Shown here: piece by piece, positions 44,384 through 52,901 of the stretch
Layout of the letters: each line of letters begins with the position of its first letter
Position numbering within the stretch: position 1 is the first letter of the stretch
DNA from: JAUWKC01 sp035529895
GTDB taxonomy: Bacteria; Planctomycetota; Phycisphaerae; Sedimentisphaerales; Anaerobacaceae
Assembly (NCBI GenBank): GCA_035529895.1
Contig: DATKVV010000096.1
Span: 1-64,000 of the forward strand
Length of the DNA: 64,000 bases
Direction: 5' to 3'
Notes under the pieces: generated by a model
The model's input: the letters and a program-made list of their open reading frames with translations, nothing else
What the model was told of the DNA's origin: nothing
Database searches by the model: none
Program-made: the position numbers and the translations under genes

Positions 44384-44776
44384 GGTATTAAGCTGTCTCG
44401 CGCAGGACTCGGCCGGCCAACAGCTTTGATTGTCGCCGGCAAGGAAGGTTCTGCCAAACTCCAGCGTCCGCAATCTCGGTTGGGCGCTTGCTTAGACGAA
44501 TCAGGGCCTGACAGTTTTGCACTGACAGTCGGCAATCGGCAGAACACGTAGATGGCCTGTAAGACCGGATGGCCGACCGCACGAGAGTGAAAGGAACTGA
44601 GCCCAACGCAGCATGCTTATAAGACTATAAACAATGCTAATAATATGCTTTCTGGGCCGAGGAAACAGGACCGGAGGTGTAAGGCGTGATTTTGGCCGCA
44701 TTTTCGGGGTTTGGCTTGATACCACCGCATTTTGGAAAAAAATTTTGAAATTTTGAAAATTTTTCCTATTTTTCTG
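44384..44776. other. Leader/intergenic region with a long-range inverted repeat and A/T tract
   Basis: GTTCTGCC (44448-44455) pairs with GGCAGAAC (44538-44545), enclosing about 80 nt with CTGACAG twice. At 44731-44766 alternating A and T runs (AAAAATTTTGAAATTTTG) precede the next promoter. No gene recognised; the paired arms could mark a structured RNA. Confidence 0.45.
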
Positions 44777-44804
44777 TTGACTTGAGGGGTGGGTCCAATA
44801 TAAA
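44777..44804 (+). promoter_or_regulatory. Predicted promoter of the PEP-CTERM gene at 44939
   Basis: TTGACT (44777-44782), a 16-bp spacer and TATAAA (44799-44804), immediately downstream of an A/T-rich UP-like tract. A leader of about 130 nt follows. Confidence 0.6.
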
Positions 44805-44938
44805 ATGCCCGTATCGGAAGAGGTAGTGAGAAGAGAACACATATCTTGCTGCCCCTTGACAAGAAGAGTGAGGTGTGGTGTTGCACGTATTTCGATTGTG
44901 GAGGATGTGCAGAGGGTAAAGGAAGCTGGAGGGCAAAG

Positions 44939-45583
44939 ATGAGAAGGTTGGCAGTTCTTGTAATAGGGGTAGTTCTGGTAGCTAATGTTGTCTTCGCGGA
45001 GGACTATAATCCGCCGCCCTGGACAAGAGGAGGGCCGGGTACAACATACCAAAAATGGGAGTTTGGCGCTTCCGGCGTAACGCCGCCGGCGGACGAAGTA
45101 GGTCAAGGAAACCCCGGGCCGAGTAGTCTTATAGTGCATGACACAGGAACAGCGACCGTGTGGATGCCGACCGTTACACCGGCCGCAGGTGTCCCGGAAG
45201 CAAGCGGGGTCTGGAAGATTGGCAGCTCTGATTCTATAGAGATCACCATCCAGAATTTTGATGAGCAGAATCCTTATAAAGAAATCTGGCTGCAGATGGC
45301 GTGGTGGTCTGACGAGAACCCTGTTATCTATGCGACAGTTCCCGGCGGCACAGGAGAACTCTGGCCTGTGTTAGTGGACCAACAGTCTCCCGGCTGGAAT
45401 CTTGCAACCTGGAAGTGGCACATTGAGCCCAATCCGGAGGCTGAGACTATCATCATCTCACCGGGACTTTGCGCATTATACGTCGACCAGATTGTGATTG
45501 ACACTATATGCGTTCCGGAGCCCACAACAATCTGCCTGCTCGGTTTGGGCGCACTGGCTCTGCTGAGAAAACGCAGACCATAG
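44939..45583 (+). CDS. PEP-CTERM sorted exported protein
   Basis: A 214-residue protein. Signal MRRLAVLVIGVVLVANVVFA is followed by mature EDYNPPPWTRGGPGTTYQKW. The C-terminus VPEPTTICLLGLGALALL then RKRRP is an exosortase signal. The middle (SIEITIQNFDEQNPYKEIWL, QMAWWSDENPVIYATVPGG) suggests a beta-sandwich such as a carbohydrate-binding fold, unconfirmed. ATG 44939 has GGAGG 7 bp upstream; an in-frame start at 44846 would place 31 residues before the signal peptide and was rejected. Confidence 0.82.
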   Translation: MRRLAVLVIGVVLVANVVFAEDYNPPPWTRGGPGTTYQKWEFGASGVTPPADEVGQGNPGPSSLIVHDTGTATVWMPTVTPAAGVPEASGVWKIGSSDSIEITIQNFDEQNPYKEIWLQMAWWSDENPVIYATVPGGTGELWPVLVDQQSPGWNLATWKWHIEPNPEAETIIISPGLCALYVDQIVIDTICVPEPTTICLLGLGALALLRKRRP

Positions 45584-45606
45584 CGTAATTTGATTTATGA
45601 ATTAAC

Positions 45607-45638
45607 AGACTGCGAGCTTTTTCGCAGTCTTTTTTTTG
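45607..45638 (+). terminator. Terminator after the PEP-CTERM gene at 44939
   Basis: AGACTGCG (45607-45614) pairs with CGCAGTCT (45623-45630) followed by a T7 run. Confidence 0.88.
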
Positions 45639-45778
45639 CTTGCCGCCGCCCGTGTGAGTCTTTTCCAATATGCCGGGTTTTGTCTTAGCGCAACAACACG
45701 AAGAAGTTTATTCGGACTTAACAGACACTGAAAAAGCGATGAGGACCGTATCATTTGCCCATAATTTCGAGAATTTCC

Positions 45779-45807
45779 TTGACGTTTTCCCATCAATGTG
45801 GTAAAAT
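45779..45807 (+). promoter_or_regulatory. Predicted promoter of the VCBS/PEP-CTERM gene
   Basis: TTGACG (45779-45784), an exact 17-bp spacer and TAAAAT (45802-45807), about 118 bp before ATG 45925. Confidence 0.6.
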
Positions 45808-45924
45808 TATCGTCAATGGGGTGGTGAGAAAATGTTCTATTGCTTCTTGTCAAGATTTCTTCGTCCCAATAAGCCGTTTGGTTACGGAGCCTTACTTGTC
45901 TGTCCGGACAAGAGGACAAGCAAA

Positions 45925-46974
45925 ATGAGAAGAACGGCGGTGAAGCTGGCAGCTCTTGCGTTGATAATGCTCCCGAGCAGCGCTTCGGCTCTGCTTAATC
46001 TCGGGCCGGAAGAGCTGGTTTACACCGGTGAGGACCCTATCCAGGCATACGGGTACTCTGTACCCTCGTACGTCGATTGGGACAACGATGGCAGAAAAGA
46101 CCTAATCGTAGGGGAAGGCGGCGCTGGTTTTGCCGGCAAGGTCCGCGTCTACCTTAACTCGGGAACAGCCTCGAATCCACAATTCTCCGACTTCTTTTAC
46201 GCCAGGGCCAACGAGTACGAGCTGAGCTATTGGTATGGCTGCAACTGTGCGTGCATGGGCCTGTTCCCGCGTGTGGTCGATTGGGACAGTGACGGCCGAA
46301 AGGACCTTATCGCCGGCACCCTCGAAGGAAGCGTCAGACTCTACCTGAACATCGGTACGGACGGCGAGCCCACCTTTGACGGGGGAACGCCACTGCAATT
46401 CGGCGAGGTGGGTTCGAAAGCAAACATCAACGTCGCAGGTCGAGCTACGCCGACGGTTGTTGACTGGAACAACGATGGGAAGAAAGACCTGGCTGTGGGA
46501 GCCCTTGACGGCAAGATATATCTGTTCATAAACGAGGGAACCGATACGATGCCGGACTTCCTTGCTGCAACGTCCGTCAAGCAGGAAGGCGGAGCAGAGT
46601 TGGTCGTACCCCCGCTGGACCCCGTATTTGGTCGTTCAAGCCCCGTGATTCTCGACCTGGACGGCGACGGCAAAAAAGACCTTCTGACAGGCAACACCGA
46701 TGGCCAGTTGTTGTTCTACAGCAATGTCGGCGCCGATGCAGCGCCTGTCTTTTCTGATTACATACTTATCGAATCCTGCGGTCTTCCGATTGATCTGGCC
46801 GGCTCGCCGCGGTCCAGGCCGTTTATATGCGACTGGACGGGCGACGGCCGCCTTGATGTTCTAATCGGAGCAGACGACGGAATGGTACACCTGTACGAGG
46901 GCGTCCCCGAGCCGGCAACGATATCTCTGTTTTGCCTGGCCGGCCTTATACTGCTGAGAAAACGCGGCACGTAA
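45925..46974 (+). CDS. FG-GAP/VCBS-repeat PEP-CTERM exported protein
   Basis: A 349-residue protein with signal MRRTAVKLAALALIMLPSSA and at least five FG-GAP/VCBS-type repeats with calcium-binding loops: VDWDNDGRKDLIVG, VDWDSDGRKDLIAG, VDWNNDGKKDLAVG, LDLDGDGKKDLLTG and CDWTGDGRLDVLIG. These build an integrin-like beta-propeller. The C-terminus VPEPATISLFCLAGLILL then RKRGT is a sorting signal. It is probably a surface adhesion or binding protein. ATG 45925 has AGAGGA 8 bp upstream; a longer in-frame start at 45832 lacks one. Confidence 0.87.
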   Translation: MRRTAVKLAALALIMLPSSASALLNLGPEELVYTGEDPIQAYGYSVPSYVDWDNDGRKDLIVGEGGAGFAGKVRVYLNSGTASNPQFSDFFYARANEYELSYWYGCNCACMGLFPRVVDWDSDGRKDLIAGTLEGSVRLYLNIGTDGEPTFDGGTPLQFGEVGSKANINVAGRATPTVVDWNNDGKKDLAVGALDGKIYLFINEGTDTMPDFLAATSVKQEGGAELVVPPLDPVFGRSSPVILDLDGDGKKDLLTGNTDGQLLFYSNVGADAAPVFSDYILIESCGLPIDLAGSPRSRPFICDWTGDGRLDVLIGADDGMVHLYEGVPEPATISLFCLAGLILLRKRGT

Positions 46975-47622
46975 AACCGCCTCTGAGTTCGAAACCCTCA
47001 AGGCGGCGAATTCTCACAGCCTTTTTCTATACCTGTGCGCCTTCTTCAATTATTCCAGAACAACACATAGGAAATCGCCTGATATCACCAATGGGGATTA
47101 ACCTGATAAGAGAAATAGGAAAACCCCTGATTTACCAGAGCATCGTTTTGGTTATTGTTAAGCGCCGAAAACAAATTCGGAGTCCTGGGGCGCAACAGTT
47201 TAAGAATCTGTGGAGACGCCCTGAGCAAAGGCGGGAAATCGGTCGGTCTGAACAAGACCTTGAAAGCGAGGGGACGTGGCGCAAGCACTCAGCGTGATGG
47301 GCGGTTCACCGAGTTTGGGGCGTGGCCGAGCCGTGCCCGAAAGGCCCGGCGAGGAGAGAGCCGCGGTAGCAATCTGTTCCTTTTGTCCGCCGGCGGGCCG
47401 CAGCGAATTTGCGGCTCCGGCTGTAAGCAATCTCGGCAATCAGAAAAAGGCGACCGGCTATTACCGGCCCAAAGAAAGGGGGAAATGCCTATGAGAAAAT
47501 CTTGCAGCTAATCCAACGGAGTGATTTGAGGCCAAGGGACTGACAGTTGCAGATGTTGGCCGCGGACGGTCCGCGGCAGGGGGGGACAAATGAGAAATCA
47601 AGCTGGATAAAGGAGTACAAAA
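46975..47622. other. Long leader/intergenic region with hairpins and tiny ORFs
   Basis: About 650 bp. Inverted repeats: GCCGCA-GCGAAT-TGCGGC near 47397-47415, CCGG-CTATTA-CCGG near 47456-47470, and a perfect 19-bp palindrome GCCGCGGAC-G-GTCCGCGGC at 47559-47577. Two tiny frames with upstream purine-rich sites, MRKSCS at 47491 and MRNQAG at 47591, lie before the gene at 47623. No known riboswitch consensus recognised. Confidence 0.45.
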
Positions 47623-48183
47623 ATGAAAAGCACGAGAAAGAAAGTGGTATTTTTTGTCATCGGGTTGAGTTTGATATTGGCTGTTGTCCCGGTTATCGCA
47701 AAAGGTCCGAGCGGTCCCGCGGGCAAATCGAACGTCGGGCATCTTTATCTTGTCGAAAAAGACCCCCAGACCTGGGACGTAATCGATGAGGGCGCCTGGG
47801 GCAAGATTAAATACAATCTTGCCGGACCCGAATTCGACTTCGTATTTAACGGACACGAGCTTGAGCCCGACATGGACTACACGCTGATTTACTACCCGGA
47901 CCCCTGGCCGGGCAACGGGCTAATCTGCCTTGGCTCCGACACTGCCGATGAATACGGGAATGTGCACATCAAAGAGTCCGTTGATACGGGCCATTTGCCG
48001 GCCCCATACGACCTTAATGCGGACCCAAACACTGCTCCTTTCGAAATGACCGGAGCGAAGATTTGGCTGGTTACTTCGGCGGATGTCAACTGTACGGACG
48101 CGTACATGGCCGGGTGGACGCCAACCGAATACCTGTTCGAGTATGCCCGCATCTGGTTCGATGCCACGGACGCTGAAGAATAA
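47623..48183 (+). CDS. Exported protein of unknown function
   Basis: A 186-residue protein: signal MKSTRKKVVFFVIGLSLILA then VVPVIAKG. The mature part starts GPSGPAGKSNVGHLYLVEKD and has KIKYNLAGPEFDFVFNGHEL and YTLIYYPDPWPGNGLICLGS, with few cysteines and many acidic residues. It has no PEP-CTERM tail, unlike its upstream neighbours. Similar small secreted proteins with a YTLIYYPDPWPG segment occur in environmental bacteria and archaea, from memory, without known function. AAAGGAG lies 8 bp upstream. A strong terminator follows. Confidence 0.7.
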   Translation: MKSTRKKVVFFVIGLSLILAVVPVIAKGPSGPAGKSNVGHLYLVEKDPQTWDVIDEGAWGKIKYNLAGPEFDFVFNGHELEPDMDYTLIYYPDPWPGNGLICLGSDTADEYGNVHIKESVDTGHLPAPYDLNADPNTAPFEMTGAKIWLVTSADVNCTDAYMAGWTPTEYLFEYARIWFDATDAEE

Positions 48184-48220
48184 AATTCGCATATATAGTA
48201 ATGCTTGCTGACTTAATAGC

Positions 48221-48254
48221 GGAGGCGGTGGCGGAGGCAACCACCGCCTTTTTC
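48221..48254 (+). terminator. Terminator after the exported protein gene at 47623
   Basis: GGCGGTGG (48224-48231) pairs with CCACCGCC (48241-48248), 9-nt loop, then T5. Confidence 0.88.
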
Positions 48255-48315
48255 TCCATTAGGGTCGCTCTTGTACAAGCTCTCGCAGATTTATGGCTGA
48301 AGCAGGCAGGTTCTA

Positions 48316-48341
48316 CAGCGCGCGGTTGCCAGAGCGCGCTG
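48316..48341. other. GC-rich hairpin downstream of dnaA
   Basis: CAGCGCGC (48316-48323) pairs with GCGCGCTG (48334-48341) around a 10-nt loop. No T-tract on either strand. It lies between convergent transcripts; a non-canonical terminator or part of a structured RNA. Confidence 0.4.
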
Positions 48342-48423
48342 CCTGGACCTCGGTTGGGCCGACAAAGTGCGGATGTGATACGAAACCAGGTGGCAGGCCC
48401 GCCGGCTGATTTAACCGCGACGG

Positions 48424-49743
48424 TCAGGCCTGCGACGTCTCGGCGATACTTTTTGTCAACTCCCCCAGCATCGCGTGCATCTTGGGGTCGGAGCGCTCGA
48501 CCTCGGCTATCTTACTGCAGGCGTGCATAACCGTAGTATGGTCGCGGCCGCCCAAATGGCCGCCGATTTCTTCGAGACTGTGCTTGGTCAGATTTCTTGC
48601 CAGGTACATACAAATCTGACGCGGCTCGGTAATGCTTTGACTTCGCCTCTTGCTCTGCAAATCGGCAAGGCGAACGTCAAAATATCTGGTCACCACTTCG
48701 ATAATGTCGGTGATCTTTATCTGTCTGGCTGCTGATTTACTCTGCCCTTCCAAAGCCCTGTGCGCCAATTCGAGCGTTACTTCCCTGCCGGCGGTGGTGG
48801 CCAAGGCGTACAGGGTCGTCAAGGCGCCCTCCAATTCCCTGATATTCGCACGCACCTTGCGCGCCACATATTCGGCTATCTCGTCGGAAATATTAAGGCC
48901 CCGAAGATGGGCTTTTTTCTGGACAATGGCAACTCGCGTCTCGTAGCTCGGCGGGTCGATTCTGGCAACCAGACCCCAGTTGAACCTGCTAATGAGACGC
49001 TCTTCGAGCGAAGGGATATTGCCGGGGGGACTGTCGGCGCTGAGAATTATTTGTTTGCTGTTGTTGTAAAGAGCGTTGAACGTGTGGAAGAACTCTTCCT
49101 GACTCTGCTCACGCTCACGCAGGAATTGAACATCGTCGATAACCAGTGCGTCAACGGTCCGGAACTGACTCTGAAAGCCCGCCAGATTCCCTTCCTCAAT
49201 CGCCCTGATGAATCTGTTGACGAAATCTTCACAACTCAAAAACTGAATTATCAGCTTTTCTGATCTTCGTCCGGCCTCGTAACAGACAGCATGGAGAAGG
49301 TGGGTCTTGCCCAGGCCGGAGCTGCCGTAAATAAAAAGCGGATTGTAGGTGTTGCCCGGCGATTGACTCACCGCAAAACAGCTTGCGTGCGCGAGGCGAT
49401 TACTCGGTCCCACTACGAAACTATCGAAGGTATAATCGGGATGAAGTCTAAGCTCGGGCCTGGATGCTTTAATGCCGGCGCCGGCTTTTTCCTGGCTGTT
49501 GACTTTGAAATCTATGGCCACAAGATGGCCGGTTATCTGTTGAGCGGCGCGTGTAAAGCTGCTTTTGCAATTGTCCCGCAAAAACTGCACGGATGCCTCA
49601 TCGGGACAGCCGATTCCAAGTGAGCCGCCGTTTAAGTGCAGAACCGTAAGCTTCTCAAACCACCTGCGGGCGTTTACAGGGTCGAGTGCCCTTGCACGGT
49701 CGAGTATGTCGGCAAAAATGTCTTCAACTTCACGAGCTGCCAA
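48424..49743 (-). CDS. dnaA: Chromosomal replication initiator DnaA
   Basis: A 439-residue AAA+ ATPase that melts the replication origin. Domain I spans about residues 1-85, domain III has Walker A GSSGLGKTHLLHAVC and Walker B VIDDVQFLRE, and domain IV ends with the DnaA-box-binding signature LGGRDHTTVMHACSK. LRPDYTFDSF-like entry (LHPDYTFDSFVVG) is present. Length is typical. dnaN, recF and gyrB are not adjacent; ftsY lies divergent after 389 bp. The upstream region has a GAGTAC/GTACTC inverted repeat but no convincing cluster of DnaA boxes. Confidence 0.95.
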   Translation of the reverse strand: MAAREVEDIFADILDRARALDPVNARRWFEKLTVLHLNGGSLGIGCPDEASVQFLRDNCKSSFTRAAQQITGHLVAIDFKVNSQEKAGAGIKASRPELRLHPDYTFDSFVVGPSNRLAHASCFAVSQSPGNTYNPLFIYGSSGLGKTHLLHAVCYEAGRRSEKLIIQFLSCEDFVNRFIRAIEEGNLAGFQSQFRTVDALVIDDVQFLREREQSQEEFFHTFNALYNNSKQIILSADSPPGNIPSLEERLISRFNWGLVARIDPPSYETRVAIVQKKAHLRGLNISDEIAEYVARKVRANIRELEGALTTLYALATTAGREVTLELAHRALEGQSKSAARQIKITDIIEVVTRYFDVRLADLQSKRRSQSITEPRQICMYLARNLTKHSLEEIGGHLGGRDHTTVMHACSKIAEVERSDPKMHAMLGELTKSIAETSQA

Positions 49744-50132
49744 ACCAGATTCCTTTCCGAATCACTGCTCTATGCAAACAGCAACTACCTGCCCTAAAAC
49801 GTCTCTCGCAGAAACTCTCTTAAAATCGAAAAAGCTCGCCTTATGTGGTCAAACAAAAGCCTTCCTTAGCAAACCGCAGTTCCATATTGCAACTTGCTAC
49901 AAAATGGAGTACCGCGGCGGGGCGTACTCTAACTGTAGCTGCTCGATTTGTCAAATGAAAAAAGTGCACTTATCACAAAAAGCAGGAAAATGCAGATTCT
50001 TCCCAGGCCGCAGAGGGTTTTAGAAGGTTTCTCTCTTTCATTCATTTTGCGGAGAGCTTCGAAACCACTTGAAATTCCTGCCGATATCTGCGAAACTCAG
50101 CGGCGAAAAAACTTTCTAACTGCAAGGGAGCA
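49744..50132. other. Divergent dnaA-ftsY intergenic region
   Basis: Inverted repeat GAGTAC (49907-49912)/GTACTC (49924-49929) suggests an operator. One near-match to a DnaA box (TTATCACAA near 49970) is insufficient to call an origin. No gene recognised. Confidence 0.4.
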
Positions 50133-51059
50133 ATGATGGGGATTTTTAGCAGAACGGCCCAGTTCTTCAAAGACCGACTGGGCAAAACGCGCGACAAAAT
50201 CAGCTCTTCACTCGCGTCGGTGCTGAGTCTGGGCAGGAAAATCGACGAGGACTTGCTGGACGAACTCGAACAGACGCTGATATGCGACGATATCGGCGTG
50301 GAAACCACAGAGAAACTTGTCTCGGACCTGCGGGACGCCTTCCGCAGCCGGCAAATCGCAACGACCGACGATATTGTTCCTTTTCTCAAAGAACATATTA
50401 AGACCTATTGGCCGCAGCACGACAGGCAGTTACAATTTGCCCAAACTCCTCCGACGGTGATACTAATCGCCGGCGTCAACGGCTCCGGAAAGACCACCAG
50501 CATCGCCAAGCTGGCCCACATGCTGAGCCAGGACAACAAAAAGGTTATCGTCGGCGCCTGTGATACCTTCCGTGCCGCCGCTGTGGAGCAGTTGACCATC
50601 TGGGCCGAGCGTACCGGCGTCCAAATCGTCAAACATCAAATGGGCGGCGACCCCGCGGCTGTCGCCTTCGACGCCTGTGAGGCCGCGGTGGCAAGAGGCG
50701 CCGATATCCTGATTCTCGATACGGCCGGCAGACTACACACCAAAACAAACCTGATGAGAGAATTGACAAAAATCCGTGATGTGGTGGCCCGCAAAATCCC
50801 CGGCACGCCCAACGAGGTCCTGCTGGTCCTCGACGCGACGACGGGCCAAAACGCAATCGCACAGGCCAAGATGTTCACCGAAGCCATCAATGTTACCGGC
50901 ATTTTCTTAGCCAAGCTCGACGGCACCGCACGGGGCGGAATCGTAATCGCCATAAAGGACCAGCTCGATATTCCCGTTAAATTCGTCGGCCTCGGCGAAA
51001 AACCGACCGACATAGCCGAATTCGACCCGGAAACCTTCGTCGAGGCGCTCTTCAGTTGA
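50133..51059 (+). CDS. ftsY: Signal recognition particle receptor FtsY
   Basis: A 308-residue SRP-family GTPase that docks ribosome-nascent chain complexes at the membrane. The N domain starts MGIFSRTAQFFKDRLGKTRD. The G domain has GVNGSGKTTSIAKLA (G1), DTFRAAAVEQL, LDTAGRLHT (G3), TKLDG-like AKLDGTARGG (G4) and FVGLGEKPTDIAEFDPETFV at the end. It lacks the long acidic A domain, common in compact FtsY. AAGGGAG precedes the ATG; ATG 50136 is an alternative one codon later. Confidence 0.95.
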   Translation: MMGIFSRTAQFFKDRLGKTRDKISSSLASVLSLGRKIDEDLLDELEQTLICDDIGVETTEKLVSDLRDAFRSRQIATTDDIVPFLKEHIKTYWPQHDRQLQFAQTPPTVILIAGVNGSGKTTSIAKLAHMLSQDNKKVIVGACDTFRAAAVEQLTIWAERTGVQIVKHQMGGDPAAVAFDACEAAVARGADILILDTAGRLHTKTNLMRELTKIRDVVARKIPGTPNEVLLVLDATTGQNAIAQAKMFTEAINVTGIFLAKLDGTARGGIVIAIKDQLDIPVKFVGLGEKPTDIAEFDPETFVEALFS

Positions 51060-51364
51060 GGAAGCGAAAAGAGACTACGACGGGAATACGCCGCCATTAG
51101 CTGACTTTGCGGCGGGTAATTTGTCCCGCCTGTAAAACCCTTGAGAGAATCATTATGCGCGGGACAATATCAGATTGCCGGCATAAAGCCGGAGGATTGT
51201 AAGAGATTGGGCCAGGCAAGAATGTCCAAGAAATGCGGCTTTTCTCATAATTCTCTCATGTTTGCTTTGGTAATATGGTGATTGATAAAGGCGAGGTATG
51301 TCGGGCAGCCTGACCATAGTGGCAGGCTGTGCAAAGCAGGGTCTTTTGATAAAGGAGACTGAAA
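51060..51364. other. Intergenic region with a leader hairpin
   Basis: CAGCCTG (51306-51312) pairs with CAGGCTG (51323-51329) close to the ribosome site of the PepSY-type gene, so it may affect translation. GCGGG/CCCGC near 51111-51128 could end ftsY transcription but lacks a T-tract. Confidence 0.4.
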
Positions 51365-52120
51365 ATGAAATGGAGACACTGGAAATTTGTTGGTTTTACG
51401 GTTTTTATCGGGATGGCCGTGTGCGTTGCGGCATACGCAGGCAAGTGCAAGAAAGTTTCGCTGCCCGAGGCGGTGAAGGCGGCCATTGACGCGCTCTACC
51501 CCCAGGCGACGATTGAGGAGGCGAAAGAGGAAGAAGAGGGGCTAAAGGTCTACGAGGTTGAATTAAAACAGAACGGCGAGAAAGTGGAGTTGACGGTCGC
51601 ACCGGATGGCACCATCGTGGAAGTGCAGAGCGAGGTGGCTATGGCGAATCTTCCGCCGGCGGTCGCGGCAGCGATCACACAAGCCGCTGAAAGCGCGAAG
51701 ATAAAAGAGATCAGCCAAGAGGTTACCTACTGGGTTGTGGTCCTAAAGAAGCTGGATGCGCCCGAGACCACCTACGAAGCGGAGCTAATCAAGGATGGTA
51801 AGAAAAGCGAGATCGAGGTCGCTGCCGACGGAACCATTCTGGAGCAGTCGGAGTGGAAAGGTGAGAGGGCCAAGAAAGATGATGATGACGAGAATGAAGA
51901 GGAAAAGCTTTCAATCGACCAGGTTCCGGCAGCCGTGAAATCGACCATCGTTAAAGAAGCCGCAGGTGGAACCATCAAGGAAATCGAGACTGAAACCGAG
52001 GACGGCAAGACCATCTACGAGGCCGAGGTGATCATCAACGGACAAGAAGTCGAGATCAAAGTGGCGGCCGACGGGACGCTGCTCAGCAAGAAGGCCGAAG
52101 ACGATGACGATGATGATTAA
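51365..52120 (+). CDS. Exported PepSY-like repeat protein
   Basis: A 251-residue secreted protein. After signal KFVGFTVFIGMAVCVAAYAG come three copies of a PepSY-like unit, each a helix (VSLPEAVKAAIDALYPQATI; LPPAVAAAITQAAESAKIKE; DQVPAAVKSTIVKEAAGGTI) and a strand pair ending VAADGTIL-like (VAPDGTIVEV, VAADGTILEQ, VAADGTLLSK). The last two are separated by a very acidic KKDDDDENEEEK, and the tail is DDDDDD, so calcium or metal binding is plausible. AAAGGAG lies 6 bp upstream. It precedes a two-component system, a pairing in which PepSY proteins often act as the regulated output or sensor partner. Confidence 0.82.
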   Translation: MKWRHWKFVGFTVFIGMAVCVAAYAGKCKKVSLPEAVKAAIDALYPQATIEEAKEEEEGLKVYEVELKQNGEKVELTVAPDGTIVEVQSEVAMANLPPAVAAAITQAAESAKIKEISQEVTYWVVVLKKLDAPETTYEAELIKDGKKSEIEVAADGTILEQSEWKGERAKKDDDDENEEEKLSIDQVPAAVKSTIVKEAAGGTIKEIETETEDGKTIYEAEVIINGQEVEIKVAADGTLLSKKAEDDDDDD

Positions 52121-52164
52121 ACACAGAGAAAACAACTGACAAATGGGGTTTGCGCAATTAAAAT

Positions 52165-52213
52165 GGGCACCGGCGAGCAGTAATTCCTGCGAGCTCGGCG
52201 GTGCTTTTTTTAT
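52165..52213 (+). terminator. Terminator/attenuator between PepSY gene and response regulator
   Basis: GCACCG (52167-52172) pairs with CGGTGC (52199-52204), with an inner GCGAGC/GAGCTC-type arm, then a T7 run. It ends 14 bp before the regulator start at 52227, so read-through control is possible. Confidence 0.75.
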
Positions 52214-52226
52214 TGTGAGTATTGGG

Positions 52227-52901
52227 ATGCGTCTACTATTAATAGAAGACTATCGGCCTTTGCAAAAATCGCTCGTCAAGGGGCTGCGGGAAGCAGGCTT
52301 TGCCGTTGACAGCACCGGCGATGGGAACGAAGGGTTGTGGTACGCGACCAGCAATGATTACGACGTGATTATTCTGGACCTGATGCTGCCGGGTATGGAC
52401 GGTCTGGAGATTCTGAAACGGCTCAGGGCCAAAGGCGGAAAGAATCCGGTGTTAATCCTGACAGCTAAAGACACTTTGGAGGACCGCGTAACCGGTTTGG
52501 ACCTCGGCGCCGACGATTACCTGGTCAAGCCATTTGCACTCAAGGAGCTTCTGGCGCGGGTCCGGGCACTTGTGCGGCGGAGTTACCAAGAGAAGAGTCC
52601 TTGTATTAAGATCAGGAATTTGCGGATAGACCTCACGAAACAGCGAGTCTGGCGGGGCCGACAGGAGCTTCATCTTACGCCGCGTGAGTACGCACTATTG
52701 GAGTACCTGGGCATGCGTGCAGGTCAGATAGTATCCCGCACAGACATCTGGGAGCACATCTACGAGTTCGACTCGTCGGCCTCCAGTAATGTGGTGGACG
52801 TATATATAGGCTATCTGCGCAAGAAAATAGAACGGCCGGGCGAACCCGCTTTGCTCCGCACGGTCCGGGGCCGGGGCTATGTTTTAGGAGCACCACCGTG
52901 A
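52227..52901 (+). CDS. OmpR/PhoB-type response regulator
   Basis: A 224-residue two-domain regulator. The receiver has EDYRPLQ acidic residues, phospho-acceptor Asp51 in VIILDLMLPGMDG, Thr79 in LILTAKD and Lys101 in YLVKPFALKEL. The winged helix has LTPREYALLEYLGMRAGQIV and SSNVVDVYIGYLRKKI, typical of the QseB/CusR branch. ATG 52227 is the natural start; an earlier in-frame start at 52143 runs through the upstream terminator. Its stop overlaps the kinase start (GTGA), so the two are translationally coupled. Confidence 0.93.
   Translation: MRLLLIEDYRPLQKSLVKGLREAGFAVDSTGDGNEGLWYATSNDYDVIILDLMLPGMDGLEILKRLRAKGGKNPVLILTAKDTLEDRVTGLDLGADDYLVKPFALKELLARVRALVRRSYQEKSPCIKIRNLRIDLTKQRVWRGRQELHLTPREYALLEYLGMRAGQIVSRTDIWEHIYEFDSSASSNVVDVYIGYLRKKIERPGEPALLRTVRGRGYVLGAPP

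Noticed and set aside
49744..50132. Possible replication origin beside dnaA
   Set aside because: Only one imperfect DnaA-box-like sequence and no AT-rich unwinding region.
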